Below are positions 43,401 through 53,488 of a DNA stretch of 64,000 nucleotides, one piece after another. This DNA is from Bacteroidota bacterium. Lineage in GTDB: Bacteria; Bacteroidota; Bacteroidia; Sphingobacteriales; Sphingobacteriaceae. A program made the translations under genes and the position numbers. The stretch spans positions 425,191 to 489,190 of the forward strand of contig JAEXHI010000031.1 of assembly GCA_023450085.1 (NCBI GenBank), in the 5' to 3' direction. Every line of letters begins with the position of its first letter. Position 1 is the first letter of the stretch. A model generated the notes under the pieces. That model made no database searches, was not told where the DNA came from, and was given only the letters and a program-made list of their open reading frames with translations.

Positions 43401-43676
43401 TTATTTTAAAGTTAATTTTGACAACTTCTTCACAAGGGCTAGCTGACGTTTTCTACTGCGTTGTTCACTAGCTACCTTAATCCTGATCTTAGTTTGCATT
43501 TCATTATAGGAAGTAGCACTGAGCATAGCTAGGTTTGATAAGTTTATAGCTTGATCATAAGCAACCTTAAGTTCCTCTAACATCAACTTCCAAGTATCTT
43601 CATCCATCACTCCAGAAAGCTCGTTCAAACTTTCAATCAGCTTTCTGTGTACCGACCTATCTATTCCTACTGCCAC
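43401..43676 (-). CDS. Small hypothetical helical protein
   Basis: The 91-residue protein is predicted all helical, with an acidic first half and a strongly basic C-terminus (EQRSRKRQLALVKKLSKLTLK). No family is recognised. It lies 96 bases downstream of the Oar-type receptor on the same strand and 5 bases from the convergent AraC gene end. It could be the tail of the fasciclin operon or independent. A nucleic-acid-binding role would only be a guess from charge. Confidence 0.6.
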   Translation of the reverse strand: MAVGIDRSVHRKLIESLNELSGVMDEDTWKLMLEELKVAYDQAINLSNLAMLSATSYNEMQTKIRIKVASEQRSRKRQLALVKKLSKLTLK

Positions 43677-43772
43677 TATTTCTTTTATTTAATTCTAACT
43701 TGATGATCGATTTCAAGTGGGACACCGAGCTACCGGTATCCCTTACTTGATCGCCATTTAAAATCCCTACAA

Positions 43773-46700
43773 TTAAAAACTATATCTTAATCCAAATTGC
43801 ATTTGCGCTCTCGAAGCAAAGTAGTCGATGCTATACGGTTTACCAGGATTATTGAACGTAAACACTGGATAGTTGCCTACATTTTGTTGCGGCGGGAAAA
43901 GCACAGGTGTTAACCCCACACTACTGGTTGAGTTAAAGGTATTGGGCGAGAAATACTGGATTCCCCAATCCTTATTAATGAAGTTAGTTAAGTTGGTCAC
44001 ATCAACCGTGAGGCTAACTGATTGTGCTTTATTTTTGCTTACAAAAAGTTCGTGGGCAATATGTAAATCGGCCTGAATATTCCAAGGAGTACGGCCTTGG
44101 TTACGTTCTGTAAACTGACCTCTTCTACTACTCAGATATTGGTTTCCATCAATAAACTGGTTAAAGGCCGCAGCTTGTTGAACGGCAGTTTGTCCTACAA
44201 CATCCTTAAAGTAGCGAACAGCCTCGTCTCTAGCTGGAATATAGGCCAATGAAACCTGCTGCGGCAAGCCTTGGATACTGTTGTTCACGATGCCATAACT
44301 GAATGGGCTTCCCGATTGTGCACTGAAAAATAGGTTGATGCTGGTCTTGCCTGCGTTTTTCCATTCGTGACTGTAACCTAGGGTAGTCACAATCCTGTGC
44401 CTTACATCAAAATTGCTATAGGCTAAATCTGGGTTGTTAGGCACCAGTGCTTGGTTTAACTGCCAGTTACTTTCCATGGAGTTACGTACGCCGTTGCTCA
44501 AATCCTTAGACTGTCCGTAAGTATAAGAAGTACTTAGGTTCAGTTTTTTGAAGAAGTTTTTGGCCACTGTACTTGTAATGCTGTAACGATAGCCTTGGCT
44601 GGTATTGCTCAACAGGTAAATGTTAGAGAAACGATTATCTACCGAGCCACTATAAACAGGCTGCTGTCTGTTTTTATCATAGCCGTAGTACAACGGATTA
44701 TCCTGCGTGTTTAACTGTTGGAAAAGTACATCCTTAATATTTTTGGTATACATCCCCTCTAGGGTAAAACGCCATTCGTTAGCAGCTTCATAGTCGATAC
44801 CCAAACTGGTACGCAATACCTGTGGCATTACAAAACCGTTGTCAACAAGGTCAATTTGCGTACGCCCACTATTGGGATCGTTAATCACTGCGCCATTCTG
44901 CTCAATGAAATTTCCAATGCCGTTTTGGCTTGGCTTAATGGCATCGCTACCTGGCACAAAAGGTTTTTGGTCGGCACGTTGGTCAAAAGCACCATAGGTA
45001 TTACCCGTATTGTAATAGGCATAGGCTAACCATGCAAATGGGATACGTCCTGTAAAGAGACCAACCCCACCTCTGAATATCAATTTCTGATCACCAAAGG
45101 TGTCATACCTAAAGCCTACACGCGGCGACAACTGTACTTTATTCAGAAATTTGTTTTCAATGCGGCTTAATGGAGTGTAGGTATAGGTTGAACCAAAATA
45201 GCCATCGGCCTGTATACTGCGCAACTTTTCACTCAAGGTTGGCATGTTCGGCAAATGAGCCATGTCTGCCCTTAAACCTGGGGTAATTCTTAATTTATCG
45301 CTCACCCTAATCTCATCTTGCACATATAAGCTGTACATGTTCACGTTGAAATCTGCAGCGGGATTGTTCAAGATATAATCGCGGGTATTGTTGGTGTAGT
45401 TATAACTTCCCCTTACACGATAAGGGTTGTTGGCAATGAAATCTTCAATATTGAGATAATCTACACGACCATTCCAAGCATTTACAAAACCGTAGCCAAT
45501 GTTATAGAGCTCGTTATGGGTACCCACTAAAAACTTGTGTCGTCCCTTAACCCAATTCAAATTGGCAGTAAACTCCCAAGTTTTTTGTTTCATGTTAAAG
45601 ATGCTGGCTTCCCTATCTGTACCCAAATAAATGGTACTGCTTGGGGTACGACCCATAATTTGCACTTGTGGCAGGCTCGGGTCACTTAGAGGATTACGGC
45701 TATCGCTTACTTGTGTGTAGCCCACTACAATATTTCCAGAAAGTTCATTGTTGAAACGGCTTTTCAGCTCGGCAACGGTACTGCTTTGGTTGTTTTTTTG
45801 CTCAAAGGCCATGCTGCTGAAACGGAAATCCTGCTGGTCACGGTCCATGTGCGTGGCCTTGCTAAAGATGGTATTGTTACGCACCGCCAATTGGTGTTTA
45901 TCGTTGATGTTCCAATCTACCCTGTTGAAGAATTTTTGCGACTTGCTCCAGTTGGTATAAACACCTGCAGTACCCACATCAAAAATACTCCCGTAACGAT
46001 TTTTGGCCGTATTGGCAATGCTTTGTGCATCGGCCGTGCTCAGGATGTGGCTCGTTTCGGCAGTACCCACCATCAACTGGGTTGGGTCTTGTCGGTGCGT
46101 GATCTCCTCGTTGCTAAAAAAGAACAGTTTATTTTTGATGATAGGGAACCCGATACGGAAACCGGCCTGATAGTCTTGGAAATCGCTGTTCATCTTACCC
46201 AAACTACCCACCCTATCGCTTCCTGTAATGGCGGCATTGCGGCCATAACCATAAACGGAACCGCTTACCTTATTGGTACCACTACGGGTTACGGCATTAA
46301 CGGAACCTCCTGTAAAGTTACCGATCTTCACATCAAAGGGCGCTAGGTATACCTGCATGTCTTCAATGGCGTCTAAGGATAATGGATTGGTTCGGGTACT
46401 GCTGCCCGCCATGCCCGAAGTACCTGTTTGTCCACCCAAAGACGGGCTAAAACCGATGGCATCGTTGTTAATGGCACCGTCAATAGTGACGTTATTGTAA
46501 CGAAAGTTGGTACCACCAAAACTGTTATCGCGACTACCTTGTGGAGTTAGGCGGGTAATGTCGGTAATGCTACGATTCAGAGTCGGCATGTTCTTCACCT
46601 GATCGGCACTGATATTTTTACCTGCGCCATAGGTATTGGCTTTTTGGCCAGAAACGGCTTTTCCCGCAATGGTTACGGTACTCAATTGCTGTGCATTGTC

Positions 46701-47063
46701 TTGCAAAATGAAATTGAGCTGCTGCGCACCACCCAATCTAATGGTAACATCATCACGCACTTCGCTTTTCATCCCCGTTAGGGAAACCGTAAGGTGGTAA
46801 GGACCGCCTATCCTTAGGTTATTAAGGAAGTAACGTCCATCGGCATCGGCCGCCACCGCATATTTAGTGCCCGAAGGCGTGTGTATGGCCACAATGGTTG
46901 ATCCAGGCAAGGGCTGTTGCTGTGCATCTTTCACCTGCCCTGTTAAAGCACCACTGGTTTCCTGCGCATATAGGCTTGTCGAAAGGAATAGCATTGCCCA
47001 AAAGGCCATAAGCATCCCTAACCAACGATATGAATTGTTGATTGTCTTCATCTTTTTGTTCAA
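43773..47063 (-). CDS. Oar-type TonB-dependent receptor
   Basis: The protein has 1096 residues if started at 47063; the ATG at 47051 (MKTINNSYRWLGMLMAF) gives a more usual signal peptide. The carboxypeptidase-like domain is at about 36-120 (GALTGQVKDAQQQPLPGSTI), the plug at about 130-265 (with INRSITDITRLTPQ-type text and GGSVNAVTRSGTN), then a large beta barrel ending FGLRYSF. The NAVTRSGTN motif marks the Oar family, outer-membrane receptors linked to protein or polymer export and adhesion. It is the last large gene of the operon, 9 bases after a fasciclin gene. It lacks an STN domain, so signalling is left to the receptor at 56998. Confidence 0.92.
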   Translation of the reverse strand: MNKKMKTINNSYRWLGMLMAFWAMLFLSTSLYAQETSGALTGQVKDAQQQPLPGSTIVAIHTPSGTKYAVAADADGRYFLNNLRIGGPYHLTVSLTGMKSEVRDDVTIRLGGAQQLNFILQDNAQQLSTVTIAGKAVSGQKANTYGAGKNISADQVKNMPTLNRSITDITRLTPQGSRDNSFGGTNFRYNNVTIDGAINNDAIGFSPSLGGQTGTSGMAGSSTRTNPLSLDAIEDMQVYLAPFDVKIGNFTGGSVNAVTRSGTNKVSGSVYGYGRNAAITGSDRVGSLGKMNSDFQDYQAGFRIGFPIIKNKLFFFSNEEITHRQDPTQLMVGTAETSHILSTADAQSIANTAKNRYGSIFDVGTAGVYTNWSKSQKFFNRVDWNINDKHQLAVRNNTIFSKATHMDRDQQDFRFSSMAFEQKNNQSSTVAELKSRFNNELSGNIVVGYTQVSDSRNPLSDPSLPQVQIMGRTPSSTIYLGTDREASIFNMKQKTWEFTANLNWVKGRHKFLVGTHNELYNIGYGFVNAWNGRVDYLNIEDFIANNPYRVRGSYNYTNNTRDYILNNPAADFNVNMYSLYVQDEIRVSDKLRITPGLRADMAHLPNMPTLSEKLRSIQADGYFGSTYTYTPLSRIENKFLNKVQLSPRVGFRYDTFGDQKLIFRGGVGLFTGRIPFAWLAYAYYNTGNTYGAFDQRADQKPFVPGSDAIKPSQNGIGNFIEQNGAVINDPNSGRTQIDLVDNGFVMPQVLRTSLGIDYEAANEWRFTLEGMYTKNIKDVLFQQLNTQDNPLYYGYDKNRQQPVYSGSVDNRFSNIYLLSNTSQGYRYSITSTVAKNFFKKLNLSTSYTYGQSKDLSNGVRNSMESNWQLNQALVPNNPDLAYSNFDVRHRIVTTLGYSHEWKNAGKTSINLFFSAQSGSPFSYGIVNNSIQGLPQQVSLAYIPARDEAVRYFKDVVGQTAVQQAAAFNQFIDGNQYLSSRRGQFTERNQGRTPWNIQADLHIAHELFVSKNKAQSVSLTVDVTNLTNFINKDWGIQYFSPNTFNSTSSVGLTPVLFPPQQNVGNYPVFTFNNPGKPYSIDYFASRAQMQFGLRYSF

Positions 47064-47072
47064 TATTTTAGA

Positions 47073-48062
47073 TTATTTTAACACCTCTCCTATGATATGA
47101 ATAACGCCATTCCCCGTTACAATGTCATTTTTTACAGGTGTAATGGACGACAGATTTCCGGCACCCTTTACGGTTATCCCTGTAAAACTATTCGGCACAT
47201 TATATTCACTTAGCAAATTGATGGTCAAAACTTTACCGTCCAACATTTTTTCAGCGTAACTGGTCGTACCTACAGCACTAAGAAGGAAATAATCCTGGGC
47301 AAACTTGCGTTCTAGCGCAATATGATAGTTCAGCCAAGCTTTGAGCACTTGGGGATCTGCTTGCTGTATCGCTTCCAAATTGGCATAGCCAAAACGTTTG
47401 ACAGCATCATTATTTGGTGCAAAAATGGTATAGCCAGCAGTGTTGGTTAAAGTCTCCAGCAATCCCGAGAGCTTGAGTGCCTGATAAAACAATGTTAAGC
47501 TGGCATTAGCCGCCAAACCATCCTTCACATTGGCATGGATATTAGGAACCAAAATACGATCCAAAACTTGCATGGCACCATTATCAGCTTTGGTATCTGC
47601 CTGCAAAATACGTCCACCATTTACGGTTGTGATGGTATCTTGACCGCGTTTTACCCTACTCCAGTATATTTTTGTGCCCAACAGGGTTTCCAATTCTTGG
47701 TTCATTTGTAAAGGCTTGCCAGAAAAAATGAACCTACCTTTCAAGACATGGTACTTATTTTCTTCCGCAAGTTTAGCTATGGGCTCGTCGAAAACCGCTG
47801 CAGGATTATAATACAACTTACTGTAGGCGGCGTCTGAAGGAGCCAATAGTGTATAAGCTCCAGGCTGACGCAGTGTTGCGTCCAATCCGCTTCTATATAA
47901 CGACGTAGCCAGATAGGTTAACCCAAAGTTATCTCTTACTACATCGGTTAATGTATTTTTCTTCTGGTCCTGTGCCGAAGTGGTTTCGTCCTTCTTACAA
48001 GCAAAAAATGTAAGCGACAACAGTGCACAGCACAGGTATCTATTTAATTTCATCATCTTCAT
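47073..48062 (-). CDS. Fasciclin (FAS1) lipoprotein, two domains
   Basis: The 329-residue protein has a signal peptide with lipobox FFAC (Cys22). It carries two FAS1 domains, about 38-185 (GAYTLLAPSDAAYSKL, then GAMQVLDRILVP) and 186-328 (AGYTIFAPNNDAVKRFG, then GNGVIHIIGEVLK). FAS1 domains mediate adhesion or bind polysaccharide or small ligands. The protein should be outer-membrane anchored, perhaps surface exposed. It is the third of three consecutive fasciclin genes and lies just before the Oar-type receptor, which suggests a physical partnership. Confidence 0.9.
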   Translation of the reverse strand: MKMMKLNRYLCCALLSLTFFACKKDETTSAQDQKKNTLTDVVRDNFGLTYLATSLYRSGLDATLRQPGAYTLLAPSDAAYSKLYYNPAAVFDEPIAKLAEENKYHVLKGRFIFSGKPLQMNQELETLLGTKIYWSRVKRGQDTITTVNGGRILQADTKADNGAMQVLDRILVPNIHANVKDGLAANASLTLFYQALKLSGLLETLTNTAGYTIFAPNNDAVKRFGYANLEAIQQADPQVLKAWLNYHIALERKFAQDYFLLSAVGTTSYAEKMLDGKVLTINLLSEYNVPNSFTGITVKGAGNLSSITPVKNDIVTGNGVIHIIGEVLK

Positions 48063-48065
48063 TAT

Positions 48066-49391
48066 TTATTTCTTATGCCACATGGTAAAATCCTTAGGAA
48101 CAAAGATTCTATCTACCACGTGGATAGGTCCCTGGATGGTATTGATATTTTCTTCGACCACAGTTGCCGGCTGGCTATTTGAATCATTATGCTTTACGGT
48201 TAATTGATGATTTGACTGTCGATTGAAACGATACGGCACATAAGCAGTTATCCAATCAGTACCATTTGAAGTACCATAAGCAATAGGATAATTTGCCAGT
48301 ATTTTATCATCCAACATATGACCATAGAATGTCACATTATTAATCGTTTTGTGTCTTTGCGCCGCCAAACCAAATTCTGTATAATCATCATTAAAAATCA
48401 TGCTACTGTAGGTCTTTCCAGTATGCTGGTACCTAAGCAAGCTGTCTACCGGAGTCAATTCTCCTGTATTGAACATATACGGAGCAGGTACTCTATGATA
48501 TAAGGCAAAAAGATCAGCTTCATTGGCAATACCCAGTTGTTTAAAAGCATCATTGGTAGGTGCAAACAACGTAAAACGTATCACGTGACGAGGAAATTCA
48601 CGGTTAGAATGCAATGAACCTGCAAAATGAAAATTCCAATCCACCAAGTAACTCAACGGCGGCTCAAAACTTGCCCACCAATTCATCAACATATCATCTT
48701 CGTAACCTTGACTACTAATTTCCATTGCCCTTAGATACAGGCTAAAACGGCCGTCCTCTCTCAACACATCAATCATCTGCTTTTCTGGCTTTTTGAGCAC
48801 GCGGTCTATAAAAATAGCGGTGCCTTGGCCAATAGCTGCTTCCTTGTTAATTTTAACGGCCATCCCGTTATCCAGCAACTGACCATCCTTAACGGTAATG
48901 GAATGCTCATATTGATAGGGAACAGTTTTGGTCAGTACACCATCTAATTTCATTCCTTCCAAAAATTTTGGATGCTTCAGCAAAGAAGGCGATATCAAAT
49001 CTGCTGCTGCCATCTTTAGTCGCTCCAAATTTACGTTGGTAGAAATCACATGGTAACGCAACAGCTCCTGCAAAACCTCTTTAGTGCTGGTGCCAATTTT
49101 GGCACTGGTAAATCCCGCTTCCTCCATCGCTTTATTGGAAGGGATAAAAAAAGTCATTTTAGCTTGGCCCTGTTCCGTTGCCAACAGCCTGTCCATTTCT
49201 GCTTTTTCCCATGCCGTTTTGTAAAGACTATATTCGCCTTCTAGCACAGATGCCAACAATGGAAGATTAGGCGCTGCAATAGCTTCGCCTACGGGTTCGG
49301 GCATGAACTCATTTTTTTGACATGCCGTGATGAGCACCACCGCCATGAGCAAAGCTATTAATTTTGTATATGAAATGATTTTCATTGTCAA
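48066..49391 (-). CDS. Fasciclin (FAS1) lipoprotein, two domains
   Basis: The 441-residue protein has a lipobox ITAC (Cys24). The first FAS1 domain is at about 45-200 (AKMTFFIPSNKAMEEAG, GTAIFIDRVLKKP). The second, about 215-435, contains IRFTLFAPTNDAFKQLG and ends with IQGPIHVVDRIFVPKDF. It is longer than its neighbours because of insertions in the second domain. Only 3 bases separate it from the next fasciclin gene, so translational coupling is likely. It presumably forms part of a surface complex with the other two fasciclins and the receptors of this operon. Confidence 0.9.
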   Translation of the reverse strand: MTMKIISYTKLIALLMAVVLITACQKNEFMPEPVGEAIAAPNLPLLASVLEGEYSLYKTAWEKAEMDRLLATEQGQAKMTFFIPSNKAMEEAGFTSAKIGTSTKEVLQELLRYHVISTNVNLERLKMAAADLISPSLLKHPKFLEGMKLDGVLTKTVPYQYEHSITVKDGQLLDNGMAVKINKEAAIGQGTAIFIDRVLKKPEKQMIDVLREDGRFSLYLRAMEISSQGYEDDMLMNWWASFEPPLSYLVDWNFHFAGSLHSNREFPRHVIRFTLFAPTNDAFKQLGIANEADLFALYHRVPAPYMFNTGELTPVDSLLRYQHTGKTYSSMIFNDDYTEFGLAAQRHKTINNVTFYGHMLDDKILANYPIAYGTSNGTDWITAYVPYRFNRQSNHQLTVKHNDSNSQPATVVEENINTIQGPIHVVDRIFVPKDFTMWHKK

Positions 49392-49403
49392 TTTATTTTA
49401 TGA

Positions 49404-50495
49404 TTAATTGATTTTTGCTTCTGAGGGTAATACCAAAAGATCAACAATGCCATGTACCACTCCATTATCCGCCTTGTAATCTGTTCGGTAGCCAGGTTGC
49501 AGATTGGTTTTTCGAAGAGGACTATTTCCATTGATCAGCCGCTTCTCCACAATAAATGGTTCTTTCTCTGGATTACTGGCAATAGCAAAATAGTAGTTCT
49601 CGTCACCCACTATAGGCGCACGATAGAAAGGACCAGCATAATAACCTGATCCGGCCTGCTTTCCATAAACGTCCATATCCGATATGAAAAAATGATTGTA
49701 CAACAAGTAGACGCGTGATAAACGTTTATGATAGGCCGTAGCATCTAGGTTTTCAATTTGACTAATAGTCACACCAGCCCTTTCAAAGGCCTGGTTATCT
49801 GGCGCAAACACAGTCGTGTATGCTGGTTGGGCTAAACGATCCCAATCGCCCATACGCTTGAGTAGTGTGACAAACGTGCTGTATTCTTTTTTAGTAGACA
49901 ATATATCTTGTACCCTCGTCTGATATTTCAATACCTTATCAAGTACATGGAGTACGCCGTTGGCCAGCACTCTATCTTGGGTTGTTTTGGGTGCCAAAGC
50001 ACCGTTGATATAAATATCGGCCCTCACATTACATGTTACACAAGGCTTTTCATATTTATAACCTACAAACAGCTCTTTACCAGCCAAGTTAACATACTTG
50101 TTATCAATCGTATTTGCAGGAATATCATTACGATAAAGTACCCGAGGCAAGATGTGATATTGCAACATGGTACGTAGGCTATCCTGGTTCATCTCGGCAA
50201 AATCACTTGCACGCACGATGCCCAAATCATTGAAAGCCTTATTGCTTGGCGCAAATACCGTATAAGGCCCGTCTTTCCTTAATTCATCCAATAAGTTAGC
50301 CTGTGTTAAAGCTGCATGAAATAGGGTTAGGTTATAGTTGTTTTTTACAAAGTCTGCGGCACTACTATAATTATCACTTTCTTGATATACCTCAAGTTCA
50401 TCATGCTTACAAGCAGGAAATAATAGCAAGGAAAAAGCAAACAGGTAAAGCATCATTTTTTTACAGTTCATATCTGATAGCTTATGGTTCATCAT
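49404..50495 (-). CDS. Fasciclin (FAS1) lipoprotein, two domains
   Basis: The 363-residue protein has a lipobox FPAC (Cys29 if the first Met is used). FAS1 domains are at about 43-190 (GPYTVFAPSNKAFNDLG, NGVLHVLDKVLKY) and about 200-355 (AYTTVFAPDNQAFERAG, DNGVVHGIVDLLVLP). The start ATG overlaps the stop codon of the upstream lipoprotein gene as TAATG, fixing the reading order and implying coupled translation. It is the first of three fasciclin genes. A CVTC pair is present in the first domain, which could form a disulfide. Confidence 0.9.
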   Translation of the reverse strand: MMNHKLSDMNCKKMMLYLFAFSLLLFPACKHDELEVYQESDNYSSAADFVKNNYNLTLFHAALTQANLLDELRKDGPYTVFAPSNKAFNDLGIVRASDFAEMNQDSLRTMLQYHILPRVLYRNDIPANTIDNKYVNLAGKELFVGYKYEKPCVTCNVRADIYINGALAPKTTQDRVLANGVLHVLDKVLKYQTRVQDILSTKKEYSTFVTLLKRMGDWDRLAQPAYTTVFAPDNQAFERAGVTISQIENLDATAYHKRLSRVYLLYNHFFISDMDVYGKQAGSGYYAGPFYRAPIVGDENYYFAIASNPEKEPFIVEKRLINGNSPLRKTNLQPGYRTDYKADNGVVHGIVDLLVLPSEAKIN

Positions 50496-51721
50496 TAATA
50501 AATAGGTTGTGGATATTTTCGTTGCACAGTGGTCAAAAAGACATTTCCATTGACAATTTCTATCGTGTTTATCACCCCAAAAGTTTTAGGGTTATATATC
50601 CCCGAATGTGCATTAATGGTTAACCCTGGAAAAAACGCATTCAAATAAAAATTCGGATCGTATTGTGTATGGTCCATTTGCAGGTGCGCATATCTTCCCT
50701 TTAGTGATTCCACGGGAGAGTTGAGAAAAACCGTAGGCGGCTCCGAATAAGTTACCGAAGTGGCTGGATCTATTGTCGGCGCACAAAACTGGAAAAACTG
50801 CCAAGCATCAGAATAGGTCTGTTTATTTGATTTCAGAAAAACAGGAAAGCCGTAATAGGGCGTCACCTTTGGATCATTTGTGGTTCTGAACACCGTTCCT
50901 GCCAACTGAAAGCTGAATGCAGGGATACGCTTTTGGCTTACCGCTCCATTAGCATTAGTGCTTGGCTGGATATGGGTTAAAAAAACATTCATGGTATCTC
51001 TAATGCCGTATCTGAATAGGCTACTGGTGTTAGGAACCGGTAATTTAAGCTCAGCGGCCGCAGCCATGAAACCATTTGCACTGAGATTATAAAAATTCAC
51101 ATAGCTCAAGGTGTCGGAAAAAGCCTGCTTATGAAAAGTTTCCTTACGCACATACAGCCCATTCTTTTTCGTATTAAAATCTCTCTGCAAAATATGCAAG
51201 GTATAAACCTCACGCACTGAAAGATCAATTACCGTATCCAAAAAAACCTTACGTTGCTGTTCATCGGGCAGTTTGGCAAAAGCAATGTTGCTGATGGGAC
51301 GCGACATGAATAAAAAGCGACGTTTACCCGATTTAACCTGCGCCCAGTTGGTAAGGTCGAAACCGTTTAGTATTGGTGCGGTTGGAACCAATTCCTTACC
51401 TGGATATTCGGGATTGAACTTCGAGGTACTCAATCCTGCATGTGCAGCATTAGGTGCGGCATAAATCCCGCGTTTATCCAAAAAATCACCAACCACTAAA
51501 CCACCGATAGGCTTTCCAGAAGCATCAAATTGAGGATCGATGAACATACAAAAGAAAGGCTGTAGCTCTTCCTTATTGTCTAAGGTAAGCGTATAAGTGA
51601 GGTTGTTGAATACGCGGATATAGGCAGGTTCTTCTACTACACGGTACTCTGTCTTTGTACATGAGGACAGGCACACGGCAGTAAAAACCATTGACCAAAG
51701 AATTAAAATCTTAATCTTCAT
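50495..51721 (-). CDS. Hypothetical lipoprotein of the fasciclin operon
   Basis: The frame opens at 51799, but the ATG at 51721 begins MKIKILILWSMVFTAVCLSS followed by Cys21 (lipobox), and avoids overlap with the upstream gene, so it is preferred (408 residues). The mature part is beta-rich; the start YIRVFNNLTYTLTLDN resembles the opening strand of DUF4397-type modules, but no firm family can be named. A final segment (LTINAHSGIYNPKTFGVIN, ending KYPQPIY) recalls the end of a FAS1 domain. It is most likely a surface component working with the fasciclins. Confidence 0.75.
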   Translation of the reverse strand: MKIKILILWSMVFTAVCLSSCTKTEYRVVEEPAYIRVFNNLTYTLTLDNKEELQPFFCMFIDPQFDASGKPIGGLVVGDFLDKRGIYAAPNAAHAGLSTSKFNPEYPGKELVPTAPILNGFDLTNWAQVKSGKRRFLFMSRPISNIAFAKLPDEQQRKVFLDTVIDLSVREVYTLHILQRDFNTKKNGLYVRKETFHKQAFSDTLSYVNFYNLSANGFMAAAAELKLPVPNTSSLFRYGIRDTMNVFLTHIQPSTNANGAVSQKRIPAFSFQLAGTVFRTTNDPKVTPYYGFPVFLKSNKQTYSDAWQFFQFCAPTIDPATSVTYSEPPTVFLNSPVESLKGRYAHLQMDHTQYDPNFYLNAFFPGLTINAHSGIYNPKTFGVINTIEIVNGNVFLTTVQRKYPQPIY

Positions 51722-51731
51722 AACTGTATTT

Positions 51732-53486
51732 CTATTTCGTGTGTTTAATGACCATAAATTTTGCTTTTTCTGCGGCACTGTCCTTAGTGGGATCGCCAAT
51801 CACCGCAATCGAATATACCCCTGGTTCGTGCGCAGGCACTTTACGTCCTACAGCGGTATACAGGTTCTTATTGGCTACCAACTGCTCACTTGACATGGGT
51901 ACGATTTGCCTAAGCCAATCTCCAGGAACACGTGCTGGCGCAGAGCTGTAGGCCATAAACTGATAATTTCCAGTAGATGTTGAGTTGCTGTACAATACCG
52001 AAGCATAAGGCTCTTCAGTTTTGAGTATCCCTTGTTGTACATTTACCCCACTTCCATAAATTAAACTTTTTGCATAAGGCGTTCCATCACCGTTAGTAAA
52101 AGTGACATAGGGCAACTGGCTGCTAAAATTTAAAAACCTGAAGTTGAAATAAAACTCGGATTGGTACCTGTCTATGGTGCCATTAGTTCCATCCTTTCCT
52201 GTACCGATATAGCCTGTGCCAGCCAGATTATTGGCCGCCAATAAGGTTTTTACCTGCTTGTTCTGGTCAGTGTACAGCCAAAAAGTATAATTCTGCCCAC
52301 CTACAAGTTCTACTTCTTTAGAAACCAAAGTTTCCCCTGTTTTAGATTTCACCTCCAGTACCTGCTTTCCTGCAATCACTCTTTTATATTCAGAAGCTTG
52401 GCCATAATTGGTTATAGCGGTAGATTGTCCTTTCACCTTCAACACCAGCTCCTGCCCCATCATTGTATTGGCCAATTGCACCTGTGTATAAGTCAAATTC
52501 TGTGGTTCGCTAATATCTGAGATGATACGGACAGCATTCTGCATTGTACGGATATCATCACTCCCTGTAGTCCAAGTAAAATCTGCTGGGTGGATTACAA
52601 TCGTATAAACGCCACCTGGCTGAAAGGTATGCAACGGTGCATAGGTAAGTCCTGAGCTGATATTGCTAAAATTTGGCCCAGCCATTTCCATGGTAGAATT
52701 TGCTCTGTTGATGTAGTTGTAATAAGTGTGGCCATTGCCAGGCACTTGTCGGCCATCTTCCGTTAATACCTTAAACTGATAAGTACCATAAGGCACTTCT
52801 ACATATTCAGACCAGTTGTTCATAGCAATTCCCGAAGTTGTGGTGCTCACCGGAGTGCCATCCGCATAAACTAGGCTCAATTTGGAAACCAAATCCTCCA
52901 TGGCATAGGTAGGTGCAATTTTTCGGGAAAGGTTCAAGATCCGAATCTTAAAATGATCTGGTTTTGCAGGTGCTGTAATGCTGCGTGGCACTTCCAATAA
53001 ATTGGTGGGTTGTTGTATCAATCCCTCATGGTTAATCAAGAGATAATAATCTTTGGGCTGATGATAGTTTTCCTTCAAACTAAATTCTACTTCATGGGAA
53101 GGCACGATATTGGTTATCGTTGAAATGAAAGTGGTTTTTAAATTAACTTGACCATCTTGTTGAAATAGGTTTTGAGGAATAGACCACGTAAGCCCCAATT
53201 GACCATTGGTTGGAAAGTAGCGTGTTCCAGGAGGCGTTAATTCCTCAGGCGGAATGTATCCAGAGCGTTGTGGAGGAACAAAGAAATTTGTTAAGCTATC
53301 GCCATTGGCAATCAGTTGGTTGTTTTTGGATAAATTAACCAAACGTACATTAGATGCTTTTAAGGCTTCCTGATTACGGCGATAGTCATAACTGTAGTCG
53401 TTATTGGCCTTTTTACAGGCAGTAGCTAACAGGACAGTGAATATAAGAAGCAGAAAACTGCGGATTTGTATCATATTGTATTTCAT
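51732..53486 (-). CDS. DUF4397-like lipoprotein
   Basis: The 584-residue protein has a lipobox ATAC (Cys24). At least three beta-sandwich-like segments start with strands such as NVRLVNLSKNNQLIANGDSL, KIRILNLSRKIAP and NFRFLNFSSQLPYVTFTNGD, and contain YVEVPYGTYQFKV and GVYTIVIHPADF. This resembles DUF4397 modules found in Bacteroidota surface lipoproteins. It lies 2 bases after the STN-type TonB receptor, in the place where a SusD gene would be expected in a polysaccharide locus, but shows no SusD features. It probably acts as the ligand-binding partner of the receptor. Confidence 0.72.
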   Translation of the reverse strand: MKYNMIQIRSFLLLIFTVLLATACKKANNDYSYDYRRNQEALKASNVRLVNLSKNNQLIANGDSLTNFFVPPQRSGYIPPEELTPPGTRYFPTNGQLGLTWSIPQNLFQQDGQVNLKTTFISTITNIVPSHEVEFSLKENYHQPKDYYLLINHEGLIQQPTNLLEVPRSITAPAKPDHFKIRILNLSRKIAPTYAMEDLVSKLSLVYADGTPVSTTTSGIAMNNWSEYVEVPYGTYQFKVLTEDGRQVPGNGHTYYNYINRANSTMEMAGPNFSNISSGLTYAPLHTFQPGGVYTIVIHPADFTWTTGSDDIRTMQNAVRIISDISEPQNLTYTQVQLANTMMGQELVLKVKGQSTAITNYGQASEYKRVIAGKQVLEVKSKTGETLVSKEVELVGGQNYTFWLYTDQNKQVKTLLAANNLAGTGYIGTGKDGTNGTIDRYQSEFYFNFRFLNFSSQLPYVTFTNGDGTPYAKSLIYGSGVNVQQGILKTEEPYASVLYSNSTSTGNYQFMAYSSAPARVPGDWLRQIVPMSSEQLVANKNLYTAVGRKVPAHEPGVYSIAVIGDPTKDSAAEKAKFMVIKHTK

Positions 53487-53488
53487 GA

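Noticed and set aside
45711..46346. 211-residue plus-strand ORF
   Set aside because: It lies wholly antisense to the Oar-type receptor gene, whose domains are clear; composition is that of a shadow frame.
51722..51799. N-terminal 26 residues of the 434-residue ORF
   Set aside because: The stretch overlaps the upstream gene and precedes a standard lipoprotein signal starting at 51721.
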